Shown: in pieces, positions 52,720 through 62,529 of the stretch | How the letters are laid out: each line of letters opens with the position of its first letter | Position numbering within the stretch: the stretch's first letter is position 1 | DNA from: Planctomycetota bacterium | GTDB lineage: Bacteria > Planctomycetota > Planctomycetia > Gemmatales > Gemmataceae | Assembly: GCA_003669555.1 (NCBI GenBank) | Contig: QWOS01000016.1 | Coordinates: forward strand, 1 to 64,000 | Direction: 5' to 3' | DNA length: 64,000 bases | Made by a program: the position numbers and the translations under genes | Notes under the pieces: generated by a model | Told to the model about the DNA's origin: nothing | The model's database searches: none | The model's input: the letters and a program-made list of their open reading frames with translations, nothing else

Positions 52720-53698
52720 GTGGTGGTTGCTCCGCGAGGGGTGATTTGTCGCGGCCCAGCTCGCCCACCAGGTTACCGCCCAGCACCAGAATCCCCCCCA
52801 GCAGCAGGTGCCATCCCAGGGTCTCATGGCTGTAGGCCAGTGAGAAGGCGGTGGCGAAAACCGGTTCCAGCAGATAGATCAGCGCCGCCCGCCCCGCCCC
52901 GACCAGGGGCTGGTAGCGATTCATCCAGCCAAAGCCCAGCAGCGTTGGCAGCGCCAACAGCATCAGCATGTCGAAGAGAACCGCAGGCTGGCTGAGCATG
53001 GCGGCCAGCCATGTGAGGAACCCGGGACCGTTGCCTTCCCAGGCAATCAGTCCGGCCACGCCAAGCACTGAGGCTACCGCATTGACTGTCATGAAGGCCA
53101 GACTGAGCCGATACGAGTTCAACCCGCCCCCCATACGATCGAGTACCACCACTTGCAGCCCGAAGAAAACCGCCGCCAGGGCGGTCAGCCCTTCACCGGA
53201 ACCAAAGCGCCACCCCCCCTCCACCATCACCACACCACCCACCAGGGCCACGCCCAGGCCGGCCCAGAGCCAGGGGCTTTGCCGGACACCCAGCGCCAGC
53301 AGCAGCACAGGCGCGAAAAAACTGGCCAGTGAGGTGAAGAACGATGACATTGCCGGCGTGGTGAAGGCTAGTCCCAATAGTTGTAACCCCAACCCCACCC
53401 ACATGCTGAGGCCCACACAGGTGCCGGCGGTCCAGGCTGCCCGGTCACGGGTGAACGAGACCACCGGGCGAAAGCAGGCCATGCACAGGGCGGCCAGGCT
53501 CATCCGCACAGCCATCAGGGCCAGCGAAGACTGGGCCTGCAACATCACCTGTCCGTCCGACCATTCCTCGGCGGCCATGTGCCAATGCTTCATCAGCGAA
53601 AAAGAAAGGCCCCAGAACAAGACCACCGCCACCAGGAACCATTCTGGTGCGATGGCTGGGCGTGAACGGGCAACAGGCTGGGCAGAGGAAAGGGTCAT
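52706..53698 (-). CDS. EamA/DMT-family transporter
   Basis: A 330-aa protein with ten predicted helices in two EamA repeats. The first begins FLVAVVLFWGLSFSLMKH and includes GLAFTTPAMSSFFTSLASFF; the second has GLTALAAVFFGLQVVVLDR and ALIYLLEPVFATAFSLAYSHE, the classic end-of-repeat motif, followed by GGILVLGGNLVGE. Members export amino acids or other metabolites; the substrate is unknown. Its end overlaps cysW by 14 bp on the other strand. Confidence 0.9.
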   Translation of the reverse strand: MTLSSAQPVARSRPAIAPEWFLVAVVLFWGLSFSLMKHWHMAAEEWSDGQVMLQAQSSLALMAVRMSLAALCMACFRPVVSFTRDRAAWTAGTCVGLSMWVGLGLQLLGLAFTTPAMSSFFTSLASFFAPVLLLALGVRQSPWLWAGLGVALVGGVVMVEGGWRFGSGEGLTALAAVFFGLQVVVLDRMGGGLNSYRLSLAFMTVNAVASVLGVAGLIAWEGNGPGFLTWLAAMLSQPAVLFDMLMLLALPTLLGFGWMNRYQPLVGAGRAALIYLLEPVFATAFSLAYSHETLGWHLLLGGILVLGGNLVGELGRDKSPLAEQPPLNPG

Positions 53699-53831
53699 AG
53701 CCAGTTATGGTATGAATTTGGCAGAAGCCAATGCATCTGACGCCGGTGAACAATGCGCCACACCGGCTCTAGCCGCTGGCAGGGCAGCCCCTGGCGGAGC
53801 TGCACAGGCCAGAGTGGAGGGGGAAAGCTGT

Positions 53832-56525
53832 TCAGGAATCAGTCTGCACCCCGGCATTGACTACCTTGCGGATCCGTTCCCGGCATTCGTCGAGATGGGC
53901 GCGAGCCGTGTCATCTTCCGCCACCGCCGGGTTTCCCAGGGCCCCATCGATTTTTTTCGCCAGTTCATTCAGGTGCAGGCGGGCCAGGCTGCGGGCATCG
54001 GGCGGGGTATTTCGCGCGCCCTTGCCGAGCACCAGGCTGGCGAGCACCTGAATGTGCTCGCGTTGCAGGTTGCGGCGGAGGTCTGAGGGAATCACACCCT
54101 TGCCGTCGCGGGAGGGCAGGTCGGTCCAGATGCCATCGCTGAGGGCGCGGAAAATATCAGCTATTTTCAGGGGCCTGGCATTGGCAGGAATCTGGAGATC
54201 CATTTTGAAGGCTGATTCCTGCACCCGGGTGAGCACCGCCGGGCTGGTGAGCTGGTTGAGGGCGATCCGCTGGATATTGAGCACACGGGCGTTGACAGGG
54301 TAGTCTACCCCGCCATCCACCACATCCTCGTTGCCCCAGTGGTACCAGCGGTCGGCACCCAGCTTGCGCAGCAGTGCCGGGCTGAACTGGAAGGCCTTGT
54401 CGGCAAGGATCCGTTCCTGCAGGAATTTCAGGGCCTCGCGCTGGCGGGCCCACTCCACCGGCACCAGCGGATCGCGGGCCTGCGGGTCGTTGCGATGGTC
54501 GCGGTGGTAGTACTCGCCACCCACATAACCAGCCGCCAGGTAGGCTGCGTTGCCATACTGGTTGAGCAGCATCGAGAAAGCCTGCCGCACCCGCTGGTAG
54601 CCTTCGCCCGGCGATGAGGCCTTGTCGGCCAGATCGATGAAAAGCTGTTCGGCCAGGGCCATGCGGTCTTGCGCGAATCGCAGCGGGTCGGCACCCAGGT
54701 CCCACATGTTCACCTTGGGATCACTGCTGGACAAGTCTTCATCGGTGGCGTAGTCGATACCTGCCTTGGCAGCCGTTTTGGCGATGGCCCGCAGGGCGTC
54801 GTGCTCGCCCTCGGTCCCGCCTGCCAGTGGACGGTAGGCGTATTCGATGGCCAGGTAATCGTACGGCCCCAGGGTGGTGGTGAAGTAATCGCCCTGCTTG
54901 ACGCCTTTGGGAGCCAGATTGATGGGGGAGTAATCCATCACCGAGCCCACCAGCCCCTGCTTGCGGGTGATGGTGGTGTCGTGCAACTGCTCATTTTTCA
55001 GCATGGTGCTGGCCTTGAAGTTGTGGCGCAGGCCCAGGGTGTGGCCTACCTCGTGCATGACCGTCTCCTTGATGGCCTGTTGCAGCAATTCATCAGGAAC
55101 TTTGTCGCCGGGAACCATCTGGCCGGCGGCGGCCATGGTCATCGCACCCATGGCCAGTTCGTGGCGCATGTGCGAGGTGCACTGGCACAGTCCGTGTCGG
55201 GCGGCCAGATGGATGAAGCGTTGCTGGGCCGAGTCGCTGCTGGGTGCGCCCCAGCCAGCCAGGGTGCTAGCAGGATCCCCCGGCACCCTGCCCAGCCCCA
55301 GCCCCTGCTTCAGGGATTGCATGCTGCTGGCGGGCGCCGTCCCTGATGGACCAAACAATTGATGCTCCTGGCGCCAGAACCGGACCATGCTGGCGTCGAA
55401 GATGATATCGGCGTCGATGATCTCCCCAGTGAGTGGATTGGCGCGGGATGGCCCCATGGCAAAACCACGGTCCGTGGTGATCCAGCGGAAGGTGTTGTAA
55501 TTGATATCCTCGGGATCAAATTCTTCGCTTTCCTGCTGGCGCACCTCGATGGCGTCGCGGAAGCCGATCTTCTCAAAGGCCTTGTTCCATTCGAGAATGC
55601 CTTCGCGCACGCTGGCGCGATACTCCTCGGGCACCGAGCGCTCGATCCAGAAGACGATCTTCTTTTTCGGGGCGGAGAGCCTGGACGGGTTTTTTGGGTC
55701 GAGCGGCTCGGCGCGCTCCAGCCGCCAGCGGTTGATGTGCCGCACAAAAGCCGATTCCTGGCTGTCGGTGGAGAAGTCTTTCACCACGCTGAGAAAATGG
55801 CCGACACGGTCATCGGCCAACCGGGGCAGGTAGCCACCCTCGGGCAATGGCGTCAGGCCGTAGTGGATCACCACACTGTTGCCGCGGGTGTCGATCACGC
55901 TGTCATCGGTGCCGCGGCCCGAGTAGGTGGCCAGCAGGTCCAGCTCCAGGTTGCGGGGGAAGACCTTCACTTTGGCCCAGGTGCTGCGCGAGGCGTCGAA
56001 ACTTCCCATGCCCAGTTGGGCCAGATCGTTCATGAATATGTCGTTCAGGCTGATAAGGACCGACTGCCTGCCTGAATGGATGCTGATGATCTTCAGAGCG
56101 GTCAGCACGGAATCGGTGTAGGTGGTGGCCACAGCCAGGGCAGCGGGGGAACCGGCCTTGGCCTGGAAGCGCACATTACGACGCACCAGGTGCACCTTGT
56201 CGCCCACGCGGCGGAAAAAAACCACCCACTGCTCATCAAAATTGAGGGTATGGCCACCCATGCCGGCACCCTTGGCCACCGCCACAGGCAACAGCATCGG
56301 TTTCTCGAACTGGTCGGCACGGATCTCCGCCATCAGGCGGTCTTCCTTCCAGTGCAGGCGGAAAAGGCCCTCGCTTTCCCTGGCTCCCTTGGTGACGGTG
56401 TCGAAATCCTCGAACTTTTTGGGGTCGGAGGTAGTCGGGTTGCCCTGCCCCTGGACAAGACTGGTGGTCATGGCCCCAGAAACCAGGCACAGGAACATGA
56501 GAAAGCCAGAGGACAAGGGGCGCAT
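53832..56525 (-). CDS. zinc-dependent metalloprotease, DUF5117/DUF4953-type
   Basis: An 897-aa exported protein. Signal peptide: PLSSGFLMFLCLVSGAM. Residues about 40-300 match the DUF5117-type N-terminal region (GLFRLHWKEDRLMAEIRADQ, RDTRGNSVVIHYGL-like block). The catalytic domain has the metzincin motif HEVGHTLGLRHNF (H491, E492, H495, H501) with the later VMDYSPIN Met-turn. The C-terminal DUF4953-type part includes NQYGNAAYLAAGYVGGEY and DLPSRDGKGVIPSDLRR. Family members are secreted or periplasmic zinc peptidases. It is a single gene, divergent from the TPP-enzyme gene across about 240 bp. Confidence 0.93.
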   Translation of the reverse strand: MRPLSSGFLMFLCLVSGAMTTSLVQGQGNPTTSDPKKFEDFDTVTKGARESEGLFRLHWKEDRLMAEIRADQFEKPMLLPVAVAKGAGMGGHTLNFDEQWVVFFRRVGDKVHLVRRNVRFQAKAGSPAALAVATTYTDSVLTALKIISIHSGRQSVLISLNDIFMNDLAQLGMGSFDASRSTWAKVKVFPRNLELDLLATYSGRGTDDSVIDTRGNSVVIHYGLTPLPEGGYLPRLADDRVGHFLSVVKDFSTDSQESAFVRHINRWRLERAEPLDPKNPSRLSAPKKKIVFWIERSVPEEYRASVREGILEWNKAFEKIGFRDAIEVRQQESEEFDPEDINYNTFRWITTDRGFAMGPSRANPLTGEIIDADIIFDASMVRFWRQEHQLFGPSGTAPASSMQSLKQGLGLGRVPGDPASTLAGWGAPSSDSAQQRFIHLAARHGLCQCTSHMRHELAMGAMTMAAAGQMVPGDKVPDELLQQAIKETVMHEVGHTLGLRHNFKASTMLKNEQLHDTTITRKQGLVGSVMDYSPINLAPKGVKQGDYFTTTLGPYDYLAIEYAYRPLAGGTEGEHDALRAIAKTAAKAGIDYATDEDLSSSDPKVNMWDLGADPLRFAQDRMALAEQLFIDLADKASSPGEGYQRVRQAFSMLLNQYGNAAYLAAGYVGGEYYHRDHRNDPQARDPLVPVEWARQREALKFLQERILADKAFQFSPALLRKLGADRWYHWGNEDVVDGGVDYPVNARVLNIQRIALNQLTSPAVLTRVQESAFKMDLQIPANARPLKIADIFRALSDGIWTDLPSRDGKGVIPSDLRRNLQREHIQVLASLVLGKGARNTPPDARSLARLHLNELAKKIDGALGNPAVAEDDTARAHLDECRERIRKVVNAGVQTDS

Positions 56526-56769
56526 GACAACCTGCTTTCGGAAGATAGTCTGGTCAGAGTGTCGTTCAGGTTAGCTGGAGTTTGCCGGTTAGGCAATCTG
56601 CCGGCCCGGGGCGTTTTGGTGGGTGCCGGAGGCTTTCGGGGCATTGCAACCGGCACAACCGCCACAGACGGCAGTTCCAGAAGCCCAGTCCGCCGGCCCG
56701 CCAACCGCCGACCCATGCGCGGCTTTTGGTTCGTCGATGGATGTTGGTATCCACGGCAGGAGGCCGCTC

Positions 56770-58623
56770 ATGTTTCCCGTCCATCGTCGCAACTTGCTCA
56801 AGACTGTGGCCGTCAGCCTGCCAGCCCTGATGGCCCAGCCCGCCGAGGGGCGCGTCACCCGGGCCGGGCATGTGCGCGGCGTTCTCACTGGCGCCCGGGC
56901 TCTGGTGGAGGCGCTGCAATCTGAAGGTGTGGAGTGCGTCTACGGCATCCCGGGTGCGCAAGCCAATGAGTTTTGGGACACGATGAAGCAGCGCGGGCTG
57001 CCGTATATGCTTTGCACCCACGAATTTGCGGCGGCCACCATGGCCGATGGCTACGCCCGCAGCACGGGCAAGCCAGGAGTGCTGGCGGTGGTGCCAGGTC
57101 CGGGTGCCACCAACGCCTGCACCGGTCTGGGCGAGGCCCTGCTCGACAGCATTCCCCTGGTGGCACTGGTGGGCGATGTGGCGCGAGGCGAGAAGTACCG
57201 CTCGTTTCAGGTGCATGAAATCCCGGTCCATCTGGTGATGGAGGGCGTTTGCAAAAAGGTGCTGCGGATCACCTGTGTCGATGAGATACCGGGGGTGGTG
57301 CATGATGCCTTTCGCATCAGCCAGGAGGGAGAACCCGGGCCGGTGGCGGTGATGGTGCCCTACACGCTGCTGATCGAGACAGCTCATTTCAATGCCCCGC
57401 CCGATAGTGGGGTGGGCCGTTTCTGGAGCGATGATTGTTTTGCCCGCGCGGTTGAGCTTCTGGCCTGCCAGAAGCGCCGCATCGGCATCTATGCCGGGCT
57501 CGGCTGCATGGACCATAGTGGCAACCTCACGGCGGTGGCCGAAATGCTCCAGGCCCCGGTGGCGACCAGCGTGTCGGGCAAGGGTGTCATCGACGAGCGG
57601 CATCCCCTGTCGGTGGGCTGGGGCTACGGGCCGGCTGGCAGCAGGGTGGCTGAGGAGATCTTCGCCGGGGTGGACACCATTCTGGCTGTGGGTGTGCGTT
57701 ATAGCGAAGTTTCGACCGGTTTTTATTCCATACCGGAGAAGGCATGCGTGATCCATGTCGATTCTTGCGCTGACAATCTCAACCGGGTGGTGCCCGCCAC
57801 GCTGGCGGTACACGCTGACAGCGGTCTGTTCCTGTCGGCCTTGCTGGCAGAGTCACCCCGGGTGGCCCGGCCCGACAACCCCCGTTTGACGGGCTGCATC
57901 GAGGCGGCACGGGTCCGCCAGTCGGCGGTGCACAGGGCCAGCCATGCGCACCCGCGCAAGGGGGTGTGCGGCTTCGATCCCATGCACCTGATCCTGGCGC
58001 TCAACGAAGCCAGAAGCGAAGACTCGCTGGTGTTCGTGGATGTGACGGTGAGTGAGCACTGGGCCGCCGAAGCCTTCACGGTCCGCCTGCCTCGCACCTA
58101 TTTCAACCCCACCGACAACCAGGGGATGGGTTGGTCGATCCCGGCTGCCATCGGCGCGGCGCGGGTGCATCCTGGCCGGCAGGTCTTCACGCTGACGGGT
58201 GATGGATGCTTTCTGATGGCTGGGCAGGAACTCAGCACCGCGGCCCGCGAGTGCCTGCCGGTGAAATTTTTCATCCTTGACGATCACGCCTATCATTACA
58301 TGCAGTTGTTGCAGGATGCTGCCTACGACCGGACCACGGCCACCCACCTGGCCCGGCTCGACTTCGAGGCTTTGGCCCGGGGCTATGGGGTGGATTACGC
58401 GGTGATCACGCCGGGAGACGATTTGCTGCCCACGGTGGCGGGTATACTGGCGCATCCGCGGCCGATGCTGGTGCAGGTGAAAACCGAGTACACCTCCAGG
58501 CCGGTGCGCTGGCTCGAGTCAACCCGGGCCCGCTACACCAAGGAATTGAGCGTGGGGCAGAAGTTGCGCTTTGCTTCGCGTCTGGGCGTTCGTTCGTTGC
58601 GAATACGGGACAGTAGTGATTGA
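56770..58623 (+). CDS. Tat-type acetolactate-synthase-like ThDP enzyme
   Basis: A 617-aa thiamine-diphosphate enzyme of the acetohydroxyacid synthase/oxalyl-CoA decarboxylase superfamily. The N-terminal domain has ECVYGIPGAQANEFWD, THEFAAATMADGYARSTGK with the catalytic Glu (E85), and VPGPGATNACTGLGEAL. The ThDP domain has LTGDGCFLMAGQELSTAARE (G477, D478, G479), and the usual closing Asn pair is replaced by LDDHAYHYM. The leader HRRNLLKTVAVSLPALMAQ resembles a Tat signal, unusual because ThDP enzymes normally work in the cytoplasm. AGGAGG lies 6 bp before the ATG at 56770; the frame extends upstream to 56623 without such a site. Substrate unknown. Confidence 0.85.
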   Translation: MFPVHRRNLLKTVAVSLPALMAQPAEGRVTRAGHVRGVLTGARALVEALQSEGVECVYGIPGAQANEFWDTMKQRGLPYMLCTHEFAAATMADGYARSTGKPGVLAVVPGPGATNACTGLGEALLDSIPLVALVGDVARGEKYRSFQVHEIPVHLVMEGVCKKVLRITCVDEIPGVVHDAFRISQEGEPGPVAVMVPYTLLIETAHFNAPPDSGVGRFWSDDCFARAVELLACQKRRIGIYAGLGCMDHSGNLTAVAEMLQAPVATSVSGKGVIDERHPLSVGWGYGPAGSRVAEEIFAGVDTILAVGVRYSEVSTGFYSIPEKACVIHVDSCADNLNRVVPATLAVHADSGLFLSALLAESPRVARPDNPRLTGCIEAARVRQSAVHRASHAHPRKGVCGFDPMHLILALNEARSEDSLVFVDVTVSEHWAAEAFTVRLPRTYFNPTDNQGMGWSIPAAIGAARVHPGRQVFTLTGDGCFLMAGQELSTAARECLPVKFFILDDHAYHYMQLLQDAAYDRTTATHLARLDFEALARGYGVDYAVITPGDDLLPTVAGILAHPRPMLVQVKTEYTSRPVRWLESTRARYTKELSVGQKLRFASRLGVRSLRIRDSSD

Positions 58624-58677
58624 GCCCATGAGCCGGGCCTGCCTGCCGTCGAGGGGTGACACCTGGGGGAATGAGCC

Positions 58678-59952
58678 GTGCGACCTGTTGTCATTGTCGG
58701 TGGTGGAATGGCGGGGCTGGCCTGCGCGCGGGTGTTGCACCGCCAGAATATACCTTTTCTGCTGTTTGAGGCCAGTCATCAGCCAGGTGGCCGGGTGGCC
58801 ACCACCGTGGTGGATGGCTACCGCCTCGATGCCGGCTTCCAGGTGCTGCACACGGCCTACCCCGAGGCCAGGCATGCGCTCCATTACCCCTCGCTGCACC
58901 TGCAAAAGTTCTTCCCGGGCGCGCAGGTGTATCGCCAGGGTGAGTGGCACCTGATCGCCGACCCGTGGCGCAAGCCACTGTCGGCACCGGCCACGCTGGC
59001 CGCCCGCATCGGGGGGGTGCGTGACAGGTTGCTGCTGGCCCAACTGGTGGCTGATGTCTGCCTGGGCATGGTGGAGTCGCTCTTTGTGCGGGTGGACCTG
59101 ACCACCCGGCAGCGGCTGGAGGAGTTTGGTTTCTCAGCCGATTTCATCAACGGATTTTTCCGACCCTTTTACGGGGCGGTGTTTCTCGATCCGGAGCTGG
59201 GCACCTCGCGGCGGATGTTCGACTTCATGTTCCGGATGTTCGCCCAGGGCGATGTCACCATCCCGGCCAAGGGGATGAGCATGATCCCCCTGCAGCTTCG
59301 TCTGGCACTACCCAGGCACTCGCTGGTCTTTGACACACCTGTCGAGCTGATCCATCCCGACCAGGTGAAACTGGCCGACGGCAGGGTGGTGGGAGCCCGG
59401 GCGGTTGTGGCGGCGATGGACGGCGATCAGGCCAGCACCATGCTCGGGCTGCCGCCCGTGCGTTTTCGCGCCACTACTACGCTGTATTTCACCACGGCCA
59501 CGCCGCCATTGGGCCGACCGATCATCGCCCTCGACGGCGACGGCACCGGGCCGGTGAATCACCTGGCCGTGCCCAGCCTGATCTCCGGGGAGTACGCTCC
59601 GGCCGGCAGGCACCTGGTGGCCTGCAATTGCGTGGGGCAGGCCGCTTTGGTGCCGGATGGGCCGATTGCCGACTCGGTGATGGAGCAGATGACCCGCTGG
59701 TTCGGGGGGCAGGTGGCTGACTGGAAGTTGCTGCGGATCATTCGCATCCGCCATGCGTTGCCGGCCCAGCCCCCTGGCTGGCTGGAGCCTGTCGATCGCC
59801 CAACCAAGCTCGCCTCGGGGGTGTTCATCGCCGGCGATTACCGTTCCACCTCCTCTATTGACGGCGCCCTGCGCTCGGGCCGGTTGGCGGCGGAGGCGGT
59901 GCTGGCCTGGGATGGTCGTGGCCGGCTGACACGACCCCGACCCGAACGGTAG
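58678..59952 (+). CDS. FAD-dependent amine-oxidase/PPOX-like oxidoreductase
   Basis: A 424-aa flavoprotein. It starts with VVIVGGGMAGLACARVL (GxGxxG dinucleotide motif) and FLLFEASHQPGGRVATT, then RLDAGFQVLHTAYPEA; the C-terminal GVFIAGDYRSTSSIDGALRSGRLAAEAVL is the second FAD motif. This layout is seen in phytoene desaturase, protoporphyrinogen oxidase and monoamine oxidase relatives; the substrate cannot be assigned. GTG at 58678 has GGGGGA 7 bp upstream. It follows the ThDP-enzyme gene by 54 bp on the same strand and may be cotranscribed with it. Confidence 0.9.
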   Translation: MRPVVIVGGGMAGLACARVLHRQNIPFLLFEASHQPGGRVATTVVDGYRLDAGFQVLHTAYPEARHALHYPSLHLQKFFPGAQVYRQGEWHLIADPWRKPLSAPATLAARIGGVRDRLLLAQLVADVCLGMVESLFVRVDLTTRQRLEEFGFSADFINGFFRPFYGAVFLDPELGTSRRMFDFMFRMFAQGDVTIPAKGMSMIPLQLRLALPRHSLVFDTPVELIHPDQVKLADGRVVGARAVVAAMDGDQASTMLGLPPVRFRATTTLYFTTATPPLGRPIIALDGDGTGPVNHLAVPSLISGEYAPAGRHLVACNCVGQAALVPDGPIADSVMEQMTRWFGGQVADWKLLRIIRIRHALPAQPPGWLEPVDRPTKLASGVFIAGDYRSTSSIDGALRSGRLAAEAVLAWDGRGRLTRPRPER

Positions 59953-59973
59953 AATCATGGAAGCAGACCGGAA

Positions 59974-60984
59974 GTGCCTGGTGCGAGCGATTGCCTGGCC
60001 ACCTTCCGCCGGAGCCACCTGGTGATTGCATTGCTGGTTCATCCGTGTTTATGGTTGGCCCTGGGCCAGGCGGAGCCTCGCCCACCCCACCCCTTTGCGC
60101 CCAGCCTGCCCGCGCTCACCGATGAGCAGGAAAACCATCTCGACGGCGTGATCGACCGCTTCATGCAATTCGACACCGGGCGGCTGCCAGGGGCGGCAGG
60201 CAGCCGGGCCCTGGACGATTTCCTCAAGCTCGATGCCGAAGCCATGCCGGCCCTGTTGCGCGGTCTCCGGAAAGCGGCCGATCTGGAGCATTCCTGTCCG
60301 GTTCTGGTCATTGCCAAAAGGATCCGCACCTTGCTGATGCGCAGCACGGACCGCCAGTTGCTTGATTTTGCCCGTGACGAGATTGCCGCCATCGATTCCC
60401 GGCGCTACCGCGGCCTGCTCACGGAACTGCGTGTGCAGGTCTCCGCCCGGCAGGCTGGGCTGGATCGCAATGGCGTGCCCGACAGGGCCGCTGAAAAAGC
60501 CAACAGCGGCCCGCTGGCCCGGCTGACGGTGGATGAGCTGAACCGAAGAGTGCGTCAGGTGCGTGATGAAAAAGTGCTGACCACCCTGGGCCGGGAGCTG
60601 GCTCGTCGGGAAGAACCCGTAGCGGCGCTGGGTCTGGGGCTGCTGGCCAGTAGCGTCTATCCCGAAGTCCGCCAGGCTGGGAGCAAAGCCCTGACCGAAT
60701 GGCTGGCCGGGCGCAAGGGGCCGGAACTGCGGACCTTGCTCGGCCACGAAATCGCCCCGGTGCGACAAGGCGCGGCGGTGCGGCTGCTGGCCAGCCGGGA
60801 TTCGCAAGCTCTCGATGCCCTGGTGTTGCTGAAAGATGCGGTGGCCAGTGTGCGGCGGGGGGTGCATGCCGAGCTGGTGCGCCAGGCTGGGAAAGATCTG
60901 GCCGACCCGGGCGACCAGGCTACCAGCCAGGAAGAGGCCCTGGCCCGGTGGCTGGATTGGTGGAGCGCCCAGCCGGAGAAATGA
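59974..60984 (+). CDS. exported alpha-helical (HEAT-like) repeat protein
   Basis: A 336-aa protein. A signal-like leader (RRSHLVIALLVHPCLWLAL, then GQAEP) precedes an all-helical body with repeated 30-40-residue units rich in Leu/Ala/Arg, e.g. ALGLGLLASSVYPEVRQAGSKAL and QGAAVRLLASRDSQALDALVLL, similar to HEAT or Armadillo-type scaffolds, which are common in planctomycete exported proteins. No catalytic motif is seen. The start is GTG at 59974; a GTG at 60022 with GGAG 7 bp before it is possible but would remove the Arg residues expected before the hydrophobic core. Function unknown. Confidence 0.75.
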   Translation: MPGASDCLATFRRSHLVIALLVHPCLWLALGQAEPRPPHPFAPSLPALTDEQENHLDGVIDRFMQFDTGRLPGAAGSRALDDFLKLDAEAMPALLRGLRKAADLEHSCPVLVIAKRIRTLLMRSTDRQLLDFARDEIAAIDSRRYRGLLTELRVQVSARQAGLDRNGVPDRAAEKANSGPLARLTVDELNRRVRQVRDEKVLTTLGRELARREEPVAALGLGLLASSVYPEVRQAGSKALTEWLAGRKGPELRTLLGHEIAPVRQGAAVRLLASRDSQALDALVLLKDAVASVRRGVHAELVRQAGKDLADPGDQATSQEEALARWLDWWSAQPEK

Positions 60985-61109
60985 GCCACAGGCAGTTTCA
61001 GGTGGCCAGTTTGTTAATATGGGGTTTTTGGGGTGTTTTTTAGTGGGCAAATAGACGGTTCTGGCTTGCTCCCACTGTCCTGTGGGATAGACTGAAGTGA
61101 CCTGCCACG

Positions 61110-61126
61110 GGGTGCACTTTGCACCC
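61110..61126. promoter_or_regulatory. 7-bp hairpin in the leader of DUF1501 (61141)
   Basis: GGGTGCA (61110-61116) and TGCACCC (61120-61126) are perfect inverse complements with a 3-nt loop, ending 14 bp before the ATG. A second CCCAC/GTGGG stem is about 35 bp upstream. They might affect translation of the DUF1501 gene. Confidence 0.35.
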
Positions 61127-61140
61127 TTCCGCCCCACGGG

Positions 61141-62472
61141 ATGGAAACCATGGACTCACAACTAGCCCATCTGCCTTCACGCCGCGCCTTTTTGCAGGTG
61201 GGTGCCTCCAGCTTTTTGGGTACGAGCCTGGTGCGTGCCAACCCTGAGCCAGGTCGCAAGTCTGTCATCCTTGTTCTACTCACAGGTGGCTGCTCGCAGC
61301 TTGATTCCTTCGACCCCAAGCCGGATGCCCCCGCCGAGATCCGTGGCGAGTTTTCCACCATCTCCACCGTTCTGCCGGGGGTACGTTTTTCCGAGCACCT
61401 GCCCCTGCTGGCCCAGCGCATGAAGCATTGGGCCCTGGTGCGCAGCATGTCACACGAGCACAATGGCCATCTGCCCGCCACGCATCGCATCCTCACCGGC
61501 ACCCCCATGCCTGTGGAGCGGGGCAGTGATCTCGATAATGTGTTATCCCGCCGCGATTGGCCGTGCTATGCCGCCGGGCTGGCGGCTGCCCGGCCCAGGA
61601 CTGATGGTGTCCCCAGCGGGGTGACCTTGCCGCATGCGCTTATTGAGGGGCCGCTCACCTGGCCCGGCCAGCATGGGGGGTTCATCGGGCCTCGCTATGA
61701 TCCGTTGCTGGTGACCCAGGATCCCAACAGCCCCGCCTTCCGCATGGATTCGCTATCGCTGGCCGAGGGCACTTCGCTCGAACGGCTGGGGGACCGGCAA
61801 TCCCTGCTTGGCTCGCTCGACCGGGGTGACAACCCGGCCCGCATGCATCAGCACGCGGCCATGCGAATGCTCACCTCCGACCGGGTGGCCAAGGCTTTCC
61901 GGATGCAGGATGAGCCCGAGCGCAACCGCGACCGCTATGGTCGCACCCAGTTTGGCCAGACCCTGTTGCTGGCGCGTCGTCTGGTCCAGGCGGGTGTGCC
62001 GATGATCCAGGCGAATATGGGGATCGTGCAAACCTGGGATACTCATGTCGATAACTGGGGTCAGTTGAAGAACCGGCTGCTGCCCGGCCTGGACCGGGCC
62101 CTGGCGGGGCTGATCGATGATCTGGCTGCGGAAGGGATGCTCGACAACACTCTGGTGGCGGTGCTGGGGGAATTTGGTCGCACGCCGCGGATTTCCACCC
62201 TGCCAGGCAACACGGTTGCCGGACGCGATCACTGGGCTGCGGTTTATTCGGCGCTATTCGCTGGCAGCGGCGTGCAGGGTGGCCAGGTGATCGGCAAATC
62301 AGACAGCAAGGCCGCCTACCCGGTTACCCCGTCATTCACCCCGTACGATGTGGGCGCCACCATCTACCGCAGTCTGGGCATAGCTCCCGATACCGAAGTG
62401 ATCGACTCGCAAAACCGGCCATTCTTCCTGAACCGGGGCCGGGTGATGAGCCCGCTTTTCGGGGCAATCTGA
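61141..62472 (+). CDS. DUF1501 protein
   Basis: A 443-aa DUF1501 protein. The leader SRRAFLQVGASSFLGTSL is Tat-like. Core blocks are SVILVLLTGGCSQLDSFDPKPD, MSHEHNGHLPATHRILTG, LARRLVQAGVPMIQANMG, VLGEFGRTPRISTLPGN and GGQVIGKSDSKAAYP. It does not have a PSCyt1/DUF1549 partner beside it here. ATG at 61141 or 61150 are both possible starts. Probably exported to the periplasm; substrate unknown. Confidence 0.92.
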   Translation: METMDSQLAHLPSRRAFLQVGASSFLGTSLVRANPEPGRKSVILVLLTGGCSQLDSFDPKPDAPAEIRGEFSTISTVLPGVRFSEHLPLLAQRMKHWALVRSMSHEHNGHLPATHRILTGTPMPVERGSDLDNVLSRRDWPCYAAGLAAARPRTDGVPSGVTLPHALIEGPLTWPGQHGGFIGPRYDPLLVTQDPNSPAFRMDSLSLAEGTSLERLGDRQSLLGSLDRGDNPARMHQHAAMRMLTSDRVAKAFRMQDEPERNRDRYGRTQFGQTLLLARRLVQAGVPMIQANMGIVQTWDTHVDNWGQLKNRLLPGLDRALAGLIDDLAAEGMLDNTLVAVLGEFGRTPRISTLPGNTVAGRDHWAAVYSALFAGSGVQGGQVIGKSDSKAAYPVTPSFTPYDVGATIYRSLGIAPDTEVIDSQNRPFFLNRGRVMSPLFGAI

Positions 62473-62529
62473 CCGCCCGACCCTCTGCCCCTGCCCTTTA
62501 TCTTGGTAAGGCAGGCCGGTTATCATGGG

